DNA of 64,000 nucleotides from Clostridia bacterium (GCA_017624735.1 JAGAMK010000004.1:21563-85562); one strand, 5' to 3'; positions 41,451 to 51,492 are shown, counted from the stretch's first letter. A program made the numbers and translations. The notes: generated by a model not told the origin, from the letters alone.

Positions 41451-42185
41451 ATGGATAAGAAAAACATTCCCCAATTCTCTGTTTTACCAAAGCATATCGG
41501 TATAATTATGGATGGTAATGGCAGATGGGCAAAGCAGAGAAATTTACCAAGATATAAAGGTCATATTGAGGGTGCGAAAACATTTCGTAAAATCGGTGAA
41601 TTCGCGGCTGATGTTGGTGTTAAATGCCTGACTTTCTATGCTTTTTCAACTGAAAACTGGAAACGTCCTCAGGAAGAGGTTGACGCTATTATGCAGCTCT
41701 TCCGTGAATATCTTATAGAGGCGGACGAAAGAACAGAAGAAAATAAAGAAAAAGGCATTACTTTAAGATTTGTTGGTGACCGAACAGGAATTCCTGAGGA
41801 TATTCAGGCATTAATGGAGCATATTGAAAATGTAAGTAAATATGAAACCAAAGTTGTTTTGAACCTTGCAGTTAACTACGGTGGTCGTCATGAAATCACA
41901 CAGGGTGTAAAGGCTATTGCAGAGAAAGTGGCAAAGGGTGAAATTTCTCCTGATGATATAACGGAAGAAATGATTTCTGGAAGCCTTTACACAAAAAATC
42001 TTCCTGACCCGGATTTGATTATCAGACCAAGCGGTGAATACAGATTGTCAAACTTTTTAACATGGCAGTCAGCATATTCAGAGTTCTGGTTTTCAAATGT
42101 TTTGTGGCCTGATTTCACAGAGGAAGACCTTTGTGAAGCATTAAGGGAGTTTGAAAAACGTAACAGACGATTTGGTGGAGTATGA
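41451..42185 (+). CDS. uppS: Undecaprenyl diphosphate synthase
   Basis: A 244-residue cis-prenyltransferase that makes the C55 carrier lipid for cell-wall synthesis. Seen are IGIIMDGNGRWAKQRNLPR (catalytic Asp), FYAFSTENWKRP, and the C-terminal PDLIIRPSGEYRLSNFLTWQ-like region, complete. The start is ATG at 41451; no clear Shine-Dalgarno stands before it, and the preceding hairpin lies within 16 bases, so its expression may differ from its neighbours. Confidence 0.96.
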   Translation: MDKKNIPQFSVLPKHIGIIMDGNGRWAKQRNLPRYKGHIEGAKTFRKIGEFAADVGVKCLTFYAFSTENWKRPQEEVDAIMQLFREYLIEADERTEENKEKGITLRFVGDRTGIPEDIQALMEHIENVSKYETKVVLNLAVNYGGRHEITQGVKAIAEKVAKGEISPDDITEEMISGSLYTKNLPDPDLIIRPSGEYRLSNFLTWQSAYSEFWFSNVLWPDFTEEDLCEALREFEKRNRRFGGV

Positions 42186-42231
42186 GTAACCACTTTTCAG
42201 CGGTTATTTGAGGATAGAAAAGAGGAAAGAT

Positions 42232-43101
42232 ATGGCTAAAAGAATAGTATTTGGTCTTTTGTGGACAGCAATAGGAATTTCTGCACTTGTGTTTATGCAC
42301 ACTTGGTTTTTCCTAGTATTTGCAATGTTCCTTTGCTTTATGGCTACCTATGAACTCAATCGTTCAATCGGACTTAAAAACAAGCCCATAATGATATTAA
42401 GTCTTATAGTTTCAACCGCTTTTCCACTCTATTATGAGTACGGACACCTTTTAAGAGAAATAGGCGGACTTAATCTGAAAACAGAATATCTTATAACAGC
42501 ATATGTTTTGGTGCTTTGTTTCCTTATGCTTCATAATCACGAAAACACAAAGTTTTCCGATGTGTCATTCGTTGTTATGTCATCGCTCTTTGCACCATTT
42601 GCGTTTACAAGACTTATGTATTTCAGAGATGTCAAGTTATATTTCCCTGATAAAGGCTATACGGATGCCCACGGAATTTTCTTAATTCTCTTTATTCTCT
42701 TCTCTGCTTGTATGACTGATACTTTCGCATATTTTGCAGGAAGCTTTTTAGGAAAACACAAGCTCTGTCCAAAAATCAGTCCTAAAAAGACGGTTGAAGG
42801 TGCTATCGGTGGTGTGCTTGGTTGTGTGCTTGCAAATGTAATTCTTTATGCAGTGTATAACAATTTCATCTTTGCAAATCCATCAAATAATTATGTAGCA
42901 ATTATCGTGGCATCAGTAATAACATCAATCGTAGGTATGTGTGGTGACCTTACAGCATCACTCATCAAACGAAATTATGGTATAAAAGATTTCGGTAACT
43001 TAATTCCAGGTCATGGCGGAATTATGGACCGTTTTGATAGCATTATGTTTGTTTCTGTTGCTTTCTATGCAGTATTTAACATCTTTGAGGTGTCGATATA
43101 A
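42232..43101 (+). CDS. cdsA: Phosphatidate cytidylyltransferase
   Basis: A 289-residue membrane enzyme with about eight hydrophobic segments that makes CDP-diacylglycerol from phosphatidic acid and CTP. The family signature is complete near the C-terminus: [20 protein letters not shown] followed by GIMDRFDS. The start is ATG at 42232 with AGAGGA 8 bases upstream. Its stop shares one base with the dxr start codon. Confidence 0.95.
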   Translation: MAKRIVFGLLWTAIGISALVFMHTWFFLVFAMFLCFMATYELNRSIGLKNKPIMILSLIVSTAFPLYYEYGHLLREIGGLNLKTEYLITAYVLVLCFLMLHNHENTKFSDVSFVVMSSLFAPFAFTRLMYFRDVKLYFPDKGYTDAHGIFLILFILFSACMTDTFAYFAGSFLGKHKLCPKISPKKTVEGAIGGVLGCVLANVILYAVYNNFIFANPSNNYVAIIVASVITSIVGMCGDLTASLIKRNYGIKDFGNLIPGHGGIMDRFDSIMFVSVAFYAVFNIFEVSI

Positions 43102-44252
43102 TGACAAAAAATTTAAGTATTTTAGGCTCGACCGGTTCAATCGGTACACAGAGCCTTGAAACAGCAAGAAAGTGCGGTTACTCTGTCTCCGCGCTTTCGG
43201 CATATTCTAACGTCGATTTAATTGAAGAACAAATTCGTGAATTCAAGCCACAGATTGCTGCTTTGGTTGATGAAAATGCGGCAAAAGAGCTTAAAAATCG
43301 TGTGGCAGATATGGAGGTGAAAGTCCTTTCAGGCATCCAGGGTGTCTGCGAGTGCGCAAGAGTTGAAAGTGCCGATACAGTAATTAACTCCGTTGTTGGT
43401 ATGGCAGGTCTTAAACCTACACTTTCTGCTATTGAGGCAAATAAGAAGATTGCTCTTGCTAATAAAGAAACACTTGTAGCAGGTGGTTTGCTCGTTACGA
43501 CAAACGCTAAAGCAAAAGGCGTTGATATTCTCCCCGTTGACTCTGAACATTCAGCAATTTTCCAGTGCTTACAGGGTCAGCCAACAAATAAGGCATTAAA
43601 GAGAATTATTCTTACTGCTAGTGGTGGCCCATTCTTCGGTAAGACTCGTGAAGAATTAGAAAAAGTAACGGTTGCAGATGCTCTCAAACATCCAAACTGG
43701 AGTATGGGACAAAAAATAACCATTGACTCTGCTACAATGATGAATAAGGGACTCGAACTTATTGAAGCAGTATGGCTTTTCGATGTTCATCCATCAAAAA
43801 TCGAAATTGTTGTTCATAGGGAAAGTATAATTCATTCTGCCGTTGAGTATGATGATAATGCAGTAATTGCACAAATGGGACTTCCAGATATGAAAATCCC
43901 GATTCAGTATGCTCTCACATATCCTGAGAGAATGGAATCTCTCACAGGCGAGTTGGATTTAACAAAATTGGGTACTCTCACATTCTATAAACCCGATTAT
44001 GATACATTCAGATGTATGGATATCTGCCGCGAGGCGATTACACGTGGTGGACTTTATCCTGCATTTGCAAATTCAGCAAATGAACAGGCAAATCTTATGT
44101 TCCGTAAAGGCGAAATTGGGTTCTTGCAGATTGCAGAGTTAGTTGAAAAGGTAATGAACGAAGCACCAAAAGTGGAAACATATACGGTGGATGATGTTTA
44201 TGAGGCAGATACTTTCGCAAGACAGTTAGTAATCAAACATGCAAAACAGTAA
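43101..44252 (+). CDS. dxr: 1-deoxy-D-xylulose-5-phosphate reductoisomerase
   Basis: A 383-residue NADPH enzyme of the MEP isoprenoid pathway. The N-terminal nucleotide motif is ILGSTGSIGTQSLETARK; substrate and metal sites are in NKETLVAGG, LPVDSEHSAIFQC and ASGGPFFG, with the WSMGQKITIDSATMMNKGLE stretch. It overlaps cdsA by one base. With ispG nearby, it shows that the organism uses the MEP route. Confidence 0.98.
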   Translation: MTKNLSILGSTGSIGTQSLETARKCGYSVSALSAYSNVDLIEEQIREFKPQIAALVDENAAKELKNRVADMEVKVLSGIQGVCECARVESADTVINSVVGMAGLKPTLSAIEANKKIALANKETLVAGGLLVTTNAKAKGVDILPVDSEHSAIFQCLQGQPTNKALKRIILTASGGPFFGKTREELEKVTVADALKHPNWSMGQKITIDSATMMNKGLELIEAVWLFDVHPSKIEIVVHRESIIHSAVEYDDNAVIAQMGLPDMKIPIQYALTYPERMESLTGELDLTKLGTLTFYKPDYDTFRCMDICREAITRGGLYPAFANSANEQANLMFRKGEIGFLQIAELVEKVMNEAPKVETYTVDDVYEADTFARQLVIKHAKQ

Positions 44253-44272
44253 TTTTAGAAAGCAGTGATTTT

Positions 44273-45331
44273 TTGGAAATCTGGTCAAAGGTATGGCCCT
44301 TTTTAGTGGCAATATTGTTCTTTGGACTTTTAATATCAATACACGAGTTGGGGCATTTCACCTTTGCAAAACTTTTTAAAGTAAAGGTTAATGAGTTTGC
44401 ACTTGGAATGGGACCTGCAATTTTCAAAAAGAAAAAAGGCGACACGACTTATGCACTTCGTCTTTTGCCCATTGGTGGTTACGTAAGTATGGAGGGTGAA
44501 GACGAAGAAAGTGAAGATGAAAATGCTTTCAATCGCAAAAAGGTCTGGCAAAAAATCATCATAGTTGCAGCCGGTGCAATTATGAATTTGATTTTAGGTG
44601 TTGTAATTGTAGCAACAATTCTCACAATGGACGACTTGATTGCCACAAACAAAATTCATAGTTTCTACGAGGGTGCAACAAGTCAGCAGACAGGACTTCA
44701 GGCCAATGATGAAATTCTTTCCATTGACGGAAAAAGAGTTTTATCGGGAATGGATGTTTCATTTCTTATGACAAGAAGTGATGACGGTGTTTTTGATATG
44801 ACAGTCCGCCGTGATGGCGACAAGGTTGAACTCAAAGATGTTAAATTCAAGACAGTAAAAGAGGGCGAATACACTCACATTGAATATGACTTTATAATTG
44901 TCGGTGAGCAACCAACCATCTTGAATGTTATATCAAACTCATTCAAACAAACCGCATCCATGGCAAGACTTGTCTGGTTAAGTCTTTTTGACTTGGTAAC
45001 TGGTCGATATGGTTTAACTGATTTGTCAGGACCTGTGGGGACTGTAAATATAATTGCAGATATGGCGTCAAGTGCAACGCAAAGCAAAGAAGGACTTATA
45101 GCCACACTAAATATTATGGCATTTATTACAATTAACATTGGAATTTTTAATCTTATGCCATTACCTGCTCTTGATGGTGGCAGACTTTTCTTTCTTGTAA
45201 TCGAAGGAATTCGCAGAAAACCAATAAAGCCTAAATATGAGGGCTTTATACATGGTGCAGGACTTGTACTTTTATTACTTTTAATGTTGTTAGTAACTTT
45301 TAATGATATTGTAAATCTTATAAAGAATTAA
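44273..45331 (+). CDS. rseP: RIP metalloprotease (site-2 protease)
   Basis: A 352-residue intramembrane zinc protease. HELGH at about residues 24-28 is the zinc site, the PDZ domain lies around 110-190 (LQANDEILSIDGKRVLSG), and the second signature NLMPLPALDGGR near 300 gives the third ligand Asp. It cleaves membrane-bound anti-sigma factors or signal-peptide remnants. The start is TTG at 44273 with a weak ribosome site. It ends 10 bases before ispG. Confidence 0.95.
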   Translation: MEIWSKVWPFLVAILFFGLLISIHELGHFTFAKLFKVKVNEFALGMGPAIFKKKKGDTTYALRLLPIGGYVSMEGEDEESEDENAFNRKKVWQKIIIVAAGAIMNLILGVVIVATILTMDDLIATNKIHSFYEGATSQQTGLQANDEILSIDGKRVLSGMDVSFLMTRSDDGVFDMTVRRDGDKVELKDVKFKTVKEGEYTHIEYDFIIVGEQPTILNVISNSFKQTASMARLVWLSLFDLVTGRYGLTDLSGPVGTVNIIADMASSATQSKEGLIATLNIMAFITINIGIFNLMPLPALDGGRLFFLVIEGIRRKPIKPKYEGFIHGAGLVLLLLLMLLVTFNDIVNLIKN

Positions 45332-45341
45332 GGTGCGATTT

Positions 45342-46394
45342 ATGATAGAACGTAGAAAAAGCCGTGTTGTAACGGCAGGTAATGTTAAAATTGGTGGAAA
45401 TAATCCTATTTCTGTTCAGTCAATGCTTAATGTTATCGCAGAGGATGCAGAGGGAAATGTGCGTCAGGCTGTTGAACTGGAAAAAGCAGGTTGTCAGATT
45501 ATCCGTCTTACTGTGCCTAACAAAGAGGCAGTTAATACATTATACGCAGTGAAAAATGCCGTGAAAATTCCTGTTGTTGCAGATATCCATTTTGACTATC
45601 GCTGTGCTTTGGAAAGTGTCGCAGCGGGCGTTGATAAAATCAGAATTAACCCGGGCAATATCGGTGATGACGAGAAAGTACGTGCAGTTGCAAATGCTTG
45701 CAGACTTCACAATGTGCCAATTCGTATTGGTGTAAATTCAGGCTCGCTTGAAAAGAATTTACTCAGCAAATACGGCTCACCAACACCTGAGGCTATGGCT
45801 GAAAGTGCTATGTATCATATTTCACTTCTTGAGAAATTTGATTTTAATAACATTGTTGTTTCCATCAAATCTTCCGATGTGCAGAAAATGGTAAAGGCAT
45901 ATAGATTAGTTGCAGATATGTGCGACTATCCTTTGCATTTGGGTGTTACCGAAGCAGGTACACATAATATGGCACTTGTAAAATCAAGTATTGGAATTGG
46001 TTCGCTTTTACTTGATGGTATCGGTGACACAATTAGAGTTTCAATGACCGCTGACCCTGTAACAGAGGTTAAGGCCGGTTATGACATTTTAAAGGCAGCA
46101 GGTATTAAAACTGACTGTGCACAGATTGTTTCTTGCCCAACTTGCGGAAGAACAAAAATTGACCTAATCGGTCTTGCAGATAAAGTTGAAAAAGCACTCG
46201 TAAATTATGACAAGCCAATTAAAGTTGCTGTTATGGGTTGCGTTGTTAATGGCCCGGGTGAAGCAAAAGAGGCAGATATCGGTGTCGCAGGTGGCGACGG
46301 TTGCGGTGTTATTTTCAAACACGGTGAAGTGCTTAAAAAAGTACCTGAAGAGAAAATTGTAGATGAACTTTTAAAGGAAATAGAAAAAATATAA
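45342..46394 (+). CDS. ispG: 4-hydroxy-3-methylbut-2-en-1-yl diphosphate synthase
   Basis: A 350-residue iron-sulfur enzyme, the penultimate step of the MEP pathway. The N-terminal TIM barrel starts with RRKSRVVTAGNVKIGGNNPI and contains VADIHFDYRCAL; the C-terminal cluster ligands are in SCPTCGRTKIDL and GCVVNGPGEAKEADIG. The start is ATG at 45342 after AAGGTG; GTG at 45333 is in frame but belongs to that site. Confidence 0.97.
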   Translation: MIERRKSRVVTAGNVKIGGNNPISVQSMLNVIAEDAEGNVRQAVELEKAGCQIIRLTVPNKEAVNTLYAVKNAVKIPVVADIHFDYRCALESVAAGVDKIRINPGNIGDDEKVRAVANACRLHNVPIRIGVNSGSLEKNLLSKYGSPTPEAMAESAMYHISLLEKFDFNNIVVSIKSSDVQKMVKAYRLVADMCDYPLHLGVTEAGTHNMALVKSSIGIGSLLLDGIGDTIRVSMTADPVTEVKAGYDILKAAGIKTDCAQIVSCPTCGRTKIDLIGLADKVEKALVNYDKPIKVAVMGCVVNGPGEAKEADIGVAGGDGCGVIFKHGEVLKKVPEEKIVDELLKEIEKI

Positions 46395-46407
46395 CGGTGA
46401 ATTACAT

Positions 46408-49400
46408 ATGGCAGTAGTAAAATCACTTTTTGGTGAGTATTTTGACTGCACACAGAATCTCGATATTGCTTATGCAGACATAGTGGGATTTTCTGTTTCG
46501 CAGGAAAAAATGAGTGCAAAGCTCACCATTAAGCCTTACAGAAAAATTGAAGAAAATCGAATTGAAGCTCTTGAAAGTCAAATTTCAAGGGCTGTCAATG
46601 TTAATATAACTATTGTTTGTGATGAGTCAAGAATTGGTTTCCGTACAGAATTTATGGGACTTATTGTTGAAATTTTAAGGGATAAGGTAATCGTTGCAAA
46701 CGGATATTTTAATAACGCAGAGTACGAAATACTCGGCAAAGAACTGAAAGTAACTCTAAAAAAAGGTGGAAAAGATATTCTTCTTTCTGCCAATTGTGAT
46801 AAGGAAATTGAAAGACTTATCAGAGGACTTTTCGGCGTTGATTATACTGTAACTCTTGTTCAGGAAGAAGATTTTAACACAGAACTTGCTCTTGACACTA
46901 TGCAGAAAAAGGTGGACGAAGAAATCCGTAGGGAGAGAAATATTCCTGAACCATCAGTACCTGCTGGTTCGGGTGAGTCAAAACCGCACGTAATCAAAGA
47001 GGGCTTCCCACTTTATCTTGAAACACAAAAGCCCATTTACGGAAATCTTATCCGTACTGCTAATCTGCAGAATCTTTGTGATGTTTCCATTGAAAGTGGT
47101 GCAGTTGCAGTTTGGGGAGAGGTTTTCAGTCTTGATGTTAAAACAACCCGTGACGGTAAAAACAATATTATCAACTTTAATATTACAGATAAAACATATT
47201 CATACACAGTAAAGATTTTTGAAAGCTGTGCAAACGCCAAAACATTCCTTGGTGCGTTGAGTGAAGGTGTAACAGTAATCGTTTATGGTAGAGTGACTTT
47301 TGACAAATATTCAGGTGAGAATATAATCTCTGCAACAGCAGTAAATACTGTTACTCCTATTAAGAAACAGGATAAAGCAGAGAAAAAGCGTGTTGAATTA
47401 CATCTTCATACAAATATGTCCGATATGGACGGTATGACAGGTGCAGACAAGCTTGTTAAACGTGCAATAAGTTGGGGACATCCCGCTATTGCAATTACAG
47501 ACCACGGAAATGTGCAGGGTTACCCTGATGCTATGAAGGGCAAAGGCAAGGATGATATTAAACTCATTTATGGTGTTGAGGGTTACCTTATAGACGATAT
47601 TGGCGAGCCTGAAACTTCATGGGAAAAACTCCCAAGATACCATATTATTCTTCTTGTGCAGAATAAAGTTGGACTTAAAAACTTATATAAGCTTGTTTCT
47701 CTTGCACACACAACATATTTCCACACAAGACCTTGTATTCCTCGTTCAAAACTCAATGAATTACGTGAGGGTATAATTCTCGGCTCTGCTTGTGAAGCAG
47801 GTGAGTTAATCAGAGCAATTCTTCTTGAAAAGAGTGAAGAAGAAATCCTTAAAATTGCTGAATATTACGATTATCTCGAAATTCAGCCTGACGGAAACAA
47901 TCAGTTTATGATTGCAGCCCACTCTGACCCCAATGCGAAAAATCCTGACAGAAATAAAGAGTATAACAAGATTAAATCGCTTGAAGATATTCGTGACATC
48001 AACCGTAAAATCATCCATTTGGGCGATAAATTGGGTAAATTGGTCTGTGCAACAGGTGACGTTCACTTTATGGACCCTGAGGATGCAAAATTCCGTGCAA
48101 TTCTTATGGCGGGTAAAGGCTTTGATGATGCGGATGACCAAGCACCACTTTACTTTAAAACAACTGACGAAATGCTTAGTGAATTCTCATATTTAGGTGA
48201 AGATACAGCATTCGAGGTTGTTGTTACAAATACAAATAAAATTGCAGATATGATAGAGCAGGTAAGACCAATTCCCGAGGGAACATTTCAGCCATCAATC
48301 CCCGGTGCAGAAGACGAACTTCGTCAGATTTGTTGGGACAAGGCAAAGGATTGGTATGGTGACCCTGTTCCCGAATATGTTGCGGATAGACTTACACGAG
48401 AACTTGAATCTATTATCAAACATGGTTTCGCCGTTCTTTACATTATCGCACAAAAACTCGTTTGGGACTCCGAGGCTCACGGCTATCACGTTGGTTCTCG
48501 AGGTTCTGTTGGTTCGTCCTTCGTTGCCACAATGGCAGGTATTTCAGAGGTTAATCCGTTAGCACCTCATTATCGTTGTCCAAAGTGCCGACATAGTGAA
48601 TTTTTCCTTCACGGTGAATATGGTTCAGGCTTCGATATGCCACCGAAAAATTGTCCGCATTGTGATGTCCCGATGGTACGTGACGGACACGAAATTCCAT
48701 TCGAAACCTTCCTCGGTTTCCACGGTGATAAAGCACCCGATATTGACCTTAATTTCTCAGGCGACTATCAGGGTAATGCCCATAGATATACAGAAGAACT
48801 TTTCGGTCGTGACCACGTGTTTAAAGCGGGTACAATCGCAACTGTTGCTGATAAAACTGCTTATGGTTATGTTAAAAAATATCTTGAAGAACGTGGAAAG
48901 GTTGTAACCCGTGCCGAAGAAGACAGATTGACAAAGGGCTGTACAGGTATTAAGCGAACAACCGGTCAGCACCCGGGTGGTATGGTTGTTGTTCCTAACG
49001 AATTTGATGTTTACGATTTCACTGCAGTTCAATTCCCTGCAAATGATACAACGTCCGATATGGAAACAACCCACTTTGACTTCCATTTCTTGCACGATAC
49101 AATTTTAAAACTTGATATTCTCGGTCATGATGTGCCCACACTTTATAAGCATCTTGAAGATATGACGGGAATCCCCGTTATGGATGTTGATGTTTGTGAC
49201 CCGAAGATTGTAAGTCTTTGCACAAGTCCCGAGGCATTGGGACTCACTCCCGATGATATCGGTGTACAGACAGGTACGCTTTCAATTCCCGAAATGGGTA
49301 CGGATTTCGTTCGTGGAATGCTTATGGAGGCACAACCGAAATGCTTCTCCGACCTTTTACAGATTTCAGGACTTTCCCACGGTACTGATGTTTGGCTTGG

Positions 49401-50202
49401 TAATGCACAGGAACTTATCAAAGACGGTACTTGTACAATTTCCGATGTTATCGGTACTCGTGACAGTATTATGACATACCTTATGCATAAGGGACTTGAT
49501 TCAGGTCTTGCATTCAATATTATGGAAAAAACTCGTAAGGGTATTGTTGCAAAAGTTGGTTTCCCTGAAGGTGCAGAAGATGCTATGCGTGCTTGTAACG
49601 TGCCTGAGTGGTATATGGAATCTTGTAGAAAAATCAAGTATATGTTCCCCAAGGCTCACGCGGCGGCTTATGTTATCGCTGCTCTTCGTCTTGGTTGGTA
49701 TAAGATTTACAAACCTACTGAATATTATACAGCATTCTTAACTGTTCGTGGTGGTGACCTTGACGCGTTGACTGTTTCTCAGGGCAGAGATGCAGTAAGA
49801 CGCAAAATGGTTGAACTCCATGGCCCACTTAACGCAGAGCCAAAGGACAGAAAACCAATGACAACCAAAGAAAAAGACCAGTTTACTGCGTTGCAGGTTG
49901 TTAATGAAATGATGGCAAGAGGTGTTGAACTTCTTCCCGTAGATATTTATAAATCACGTGCGACCGTTTATTACATAGAAGATGGAAAAATCAGAATGCC
50001 TTTCTCTGCACTTTCAGGTGTTGGCGAAAACGCTGCCAAAGCACTTGTTGAGGGCAGGGACAATAGTGACGGAAGTTTTGTTTCTATTGACGATTTCCAA
50101 GCAAAAACAGGGGCATCAAGTGCCGTTGTTACCGCATTAAAGGAAATTGGTGCATTTGCAGATTTACCGGAAACTGCACAGATTTCATTCTTTGGTTTCT
50201 GA
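46408..50202 (+). CDS. polC: DNA polymerase III PolC-type, without exonuclease domain
   Basis: A 1264-residue replicative polymerase. Order: N-terminal domains (1-200), OB fold (about 205-320), PHP domain opening RVELHLHTNMSDMDG (about 328-342), zinc finger CPKCRHSEFF ... NCPHC (about 725-755), polymerase core with PDIDLNFSGDYQ near 777 and GTIATVADKTAYG, and C-terminal fingers and helix-hairpin-helix parts. In usual PolC (about 1430-1450 residues) a DnaQ-like 3'-5' exonuclease is inserted in the PHP domain after GVEGYLxDD. Here GYLIDD (392-397) is joined to YHIILLVQNKVGLKNL (411 on) by about 13 residues, and no DxE exonuclease motif is present. The frame is intact. Proofreading must come from elsewhere or be lacking. 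Confidence 0.96.
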   Translation: MAVVKSLFGEYFDCTQNLDIAYADIVGFSVSQEKMSAKLTIKPYRKIEENRIEALESQISRAVNVNITIVCDESRIGFRTEFMGLIVEILRDKVIVANGYFNNAEYEILGKELKVTLKKGGKDILLSANCDKEIERLIRGLFGVDYTVTLVQEEDFNTELALDTMQKKVDEEIRRERNIPEPSVPAGSGESKPHVIKEGFPLYLETQKPIYGNLIRTANLQNLCDVSIESGAVAVWGEVFSLDVKTTRDGKNNIINFNITDKTYSYTVKIFESCANAKTFLGALSEGVTVIVYGRVTFDKYSGENIISATAVNTVTPIKKQDKAEKKRVELHLHTNMSDMDGMTGADKLVKRAISWGHPAIAITDHGNVQGYPDAMKGKGKDDIKLIYGVEGYLIDDIGEPETSWEKLPRYHIILLVQNKVGLKNLYKLVSLAHTTYFHTRPCIPRSKLNELREGIILGSACEAGELIRAILLEKSEEEILKIAEYYDYLEIQPDGNNQFMIAAHSDPNAKNPDRNKEYNKIKSLEDIRDINRKIIHLGDKLGKLVCATGDVHFMDPEDAKFRAILMAGKGFDDADDQAPLYFKTTDEMLSEFSYLGEDTAFEVVVTNTNKIADMIEQVRPIPEGTFQPSIPGAEDELRQICWDKAKDWYGDPVPEYVADRLTRELESIIKHGFAVLYIIAQKLVWDSEAHGYHVGSRGSVGSSFVATMAGISEVNPLAPHYRCPKCRHSEFFLHGEYGSGFDMPPKNCPHCDVPMVRDGHEIPFETFLGFHGDKAPDIDLNFSGDYQGNAHRYTEELFGRDHVFKAGTIATVADKTAYGYVKKYLEERGKVVTRAEEDRLTKGCTGIKRTTGQHPGGMVVVPNEFDVYDFTAVQFPANDTTSDMETTHFDFHFLHDTILKLDILGHDVPTLYKHLEDMTGIPVMDVDVCDPKIVSLCTSPEALGLTPDDIGVQTGTLSIPEMGTDFVRGMLMEAQPKCFSDLLQISGLSHGTDVWLGNAQELIKDGTCTISDVIGTRDSIMTYLMHKGLDSGLAFNIMEKTRKGIVAKVGFPEGAEDAMRACNVPEWYMESCRKIKYMFPKAHAAAYVIAALRLGWYKIYKPTEYYTAFLTVRGGDLDALTVSQGRDAVRRKMVELHGPLNAEPKDRKPMTTKEKDQFTALQVVNEMMARGVELLPVDIYKSRATVYYIEDGKIRMPFSALSGVGENAAKALVEGRDNSDGSFVSIDDFQAKTGASSAVVTALKEIGAFADLPETAQISFFGF

Positions 50203-50223
50203 TAATGTTGTACATTATTATAC

Positions 50224-50252
50224 TTGACAGATACGCTTTATTATGTTAGCAT
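50224..50252 (+). promoter_or_regulatory. Promoter of the histidine operon
   Basis: TTGACA (50224-50229), 17-nt spacer, TAGCAT (50247-50252). Three 8-nt direct units (TTAGCATA, TTAGCACG, TTAAAGCG; 50246-50269) start within the -10 and run over the start point, a likely operator (inference). CGCTTTA (50234-50240) and TAAAGCG (50263-50269) are inverted. Confidence 0.6.
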
Positions 50253-50295
50253 ATTAGCACGTTAAAGCGAATAAGTAAAAAAGGATACTTTATAA

Positions 50296-51492
50296 ATGAA
50301 AAATTATTCCAAAATTACACCTGAAGGAACAAAAGACTATTTAGCAATGGAAAGCCGTGCTATCCGTTGTGCAGAGAAAAGACTTTCAGCAGTTTTTAAG
50401 TCCAAGGGTTACGAAAAGGTAATGACACCTACAATAGAATTTTTTGATGTGTTCAATAGGGATAGTTCGGGTTATAATCCCGAGGACCTTTACAGTCTGA
50501 CCGATTCCTACGGCAGACTTTTAGTGCTTCGACCCGATTCAACTTTGCCTATTGCAAGACTTGTTTCAACTCGTTTCCAGAATGCTCGTCTGCCACTTCG
50601 TCTTTACTATAATCAGAATGTTTTTGTCAGACAGAAGAATTTGACAGGCAGAAATGACGAGGCAACACAGAGTGGTATTGAACTTATGGGTGCATACGGG
50701 CTTCGTGCGGATTTAGAGGTTATTACAACTGCAGTTGAAGCCATTGAGAGTTGCACATCTGCCGATTTCAAACTTGAAATCGGTCACGCAGGTTTCTTTA
50801 AAGAACTTTGTAAAAAACTTAATGTAACTGATGATATTGTAAGTGAGATTTACGATTGTGTTGAAAGCAGAAATTTTGTTTCTCTTAACAATATTCTTGA
50901 TAAAATCGGTAAAAACGATATAACAGATTGTATCCGTAACCTTCCAAGGTTCTTTGGCGGACTTGAAATCATTGAAAAAGCAAAGCAGATTGATTTGGGC
51001 GAAGAAGGACAAAAGAGTCTTGATTACTTAAAAGAGTTATATGAACTTTTAGAAAACGCGGGACTTTCAGATAAAATCGTTATTGATTTAAGCCTTGTTA
51101 ACCGTACAAATTACTACACAGGCATTATTTTCAAAGGATATTTGCAGGGTAGTGGTGTTTCAGTAGTTTCGGGTGGCCGTTACGACAGCCTTGGTGCTGA
51201 ATTCGGTCGTGATATGCCGTCAACAGGTTTCGGTATCGAAACAGGTGCTCTCGCTTCCGTTATGCTTTCACGAAACGAGCTTGACGAAGAGCAACTTCCT
51301 GAAATTATCGTATATGGTGAGCAAAATTACATAATCAAGGCACTTCAGTATTCAAAAAATCTTCGTGCAAATGGTGTTTACTGTGAAGACAGCACTTTTG
51401 AAACCCTTGAAGAAACAAAGGAATATGCTGATGCAAAGGGAATTAAGAAGATTTGTGTAGTAGGCGAAACAGTAAGGGAGGAAATCTTATGA
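50296..51492 (+). CDS. hisZ: ATP phosphoribosyltransferase regulatory subunit
   Basis: A 398-residue protein related to histidyl-tRNA synthetase that activates short-form HisG. HisRS-like motifs are KVMTPTIEFFDVF (motif 1 area), LRPDSTLPIARLVSTRF (motif 2 area), and the HisRS-like end GRYDSLGAEFGRDMPSTGFG. The C-terminal anticodon-binding domain of true HisRS is missing, which separates it from HisS. It is first in the operon and overlaps hisG by four bases. Confidence 0.93.
   Translation: MKNYSKITPEGTKDYLAMESRAIRCAEKRLSAVFKSKGYEKVMTPTIEFFDVFNRDSSGYNPEDLYSLTDSYGRLLVLRPDSTLPIARLVSTRFQNARLPLRLYYNQNVFVRQKNLTGRNDEATQSGIELMGAYGLRADLEVITTAVEAIESCTSADFKLEIGHAGFFKELCKKLNVTDDIVSEIYDCVESRNFVSLNNILDKIGKNDITDCIRNLPRFFGGLEIIEKAKQIDLGEEGQKSLDYLKELYELLENAGLSDKIVIDLSLVNRTNYYTGIIFKGYLQGSGVSVVSGGRYDSLGAEFGRDMPSTGFGIETGALASVMLSRNELDEEQLPEIIVYGEQNYIIKALQYSKNLRANGVYCEDSTFETLEETKEYADAKGIKKICVVGETVREEIL

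Noticed and set aside
49143-49652. A 169-codon minus-strand frame inside polC
   Set aside because: Ser/Pro-rich antisense shadow of the conserved polymerase core; no start signals.
50203-50295. T-box or his attenuator leader before hisZ
   Set aside because: The leader is only about 40 bases, with no T-box sequence, specifier stem or His-codon leader peptide.
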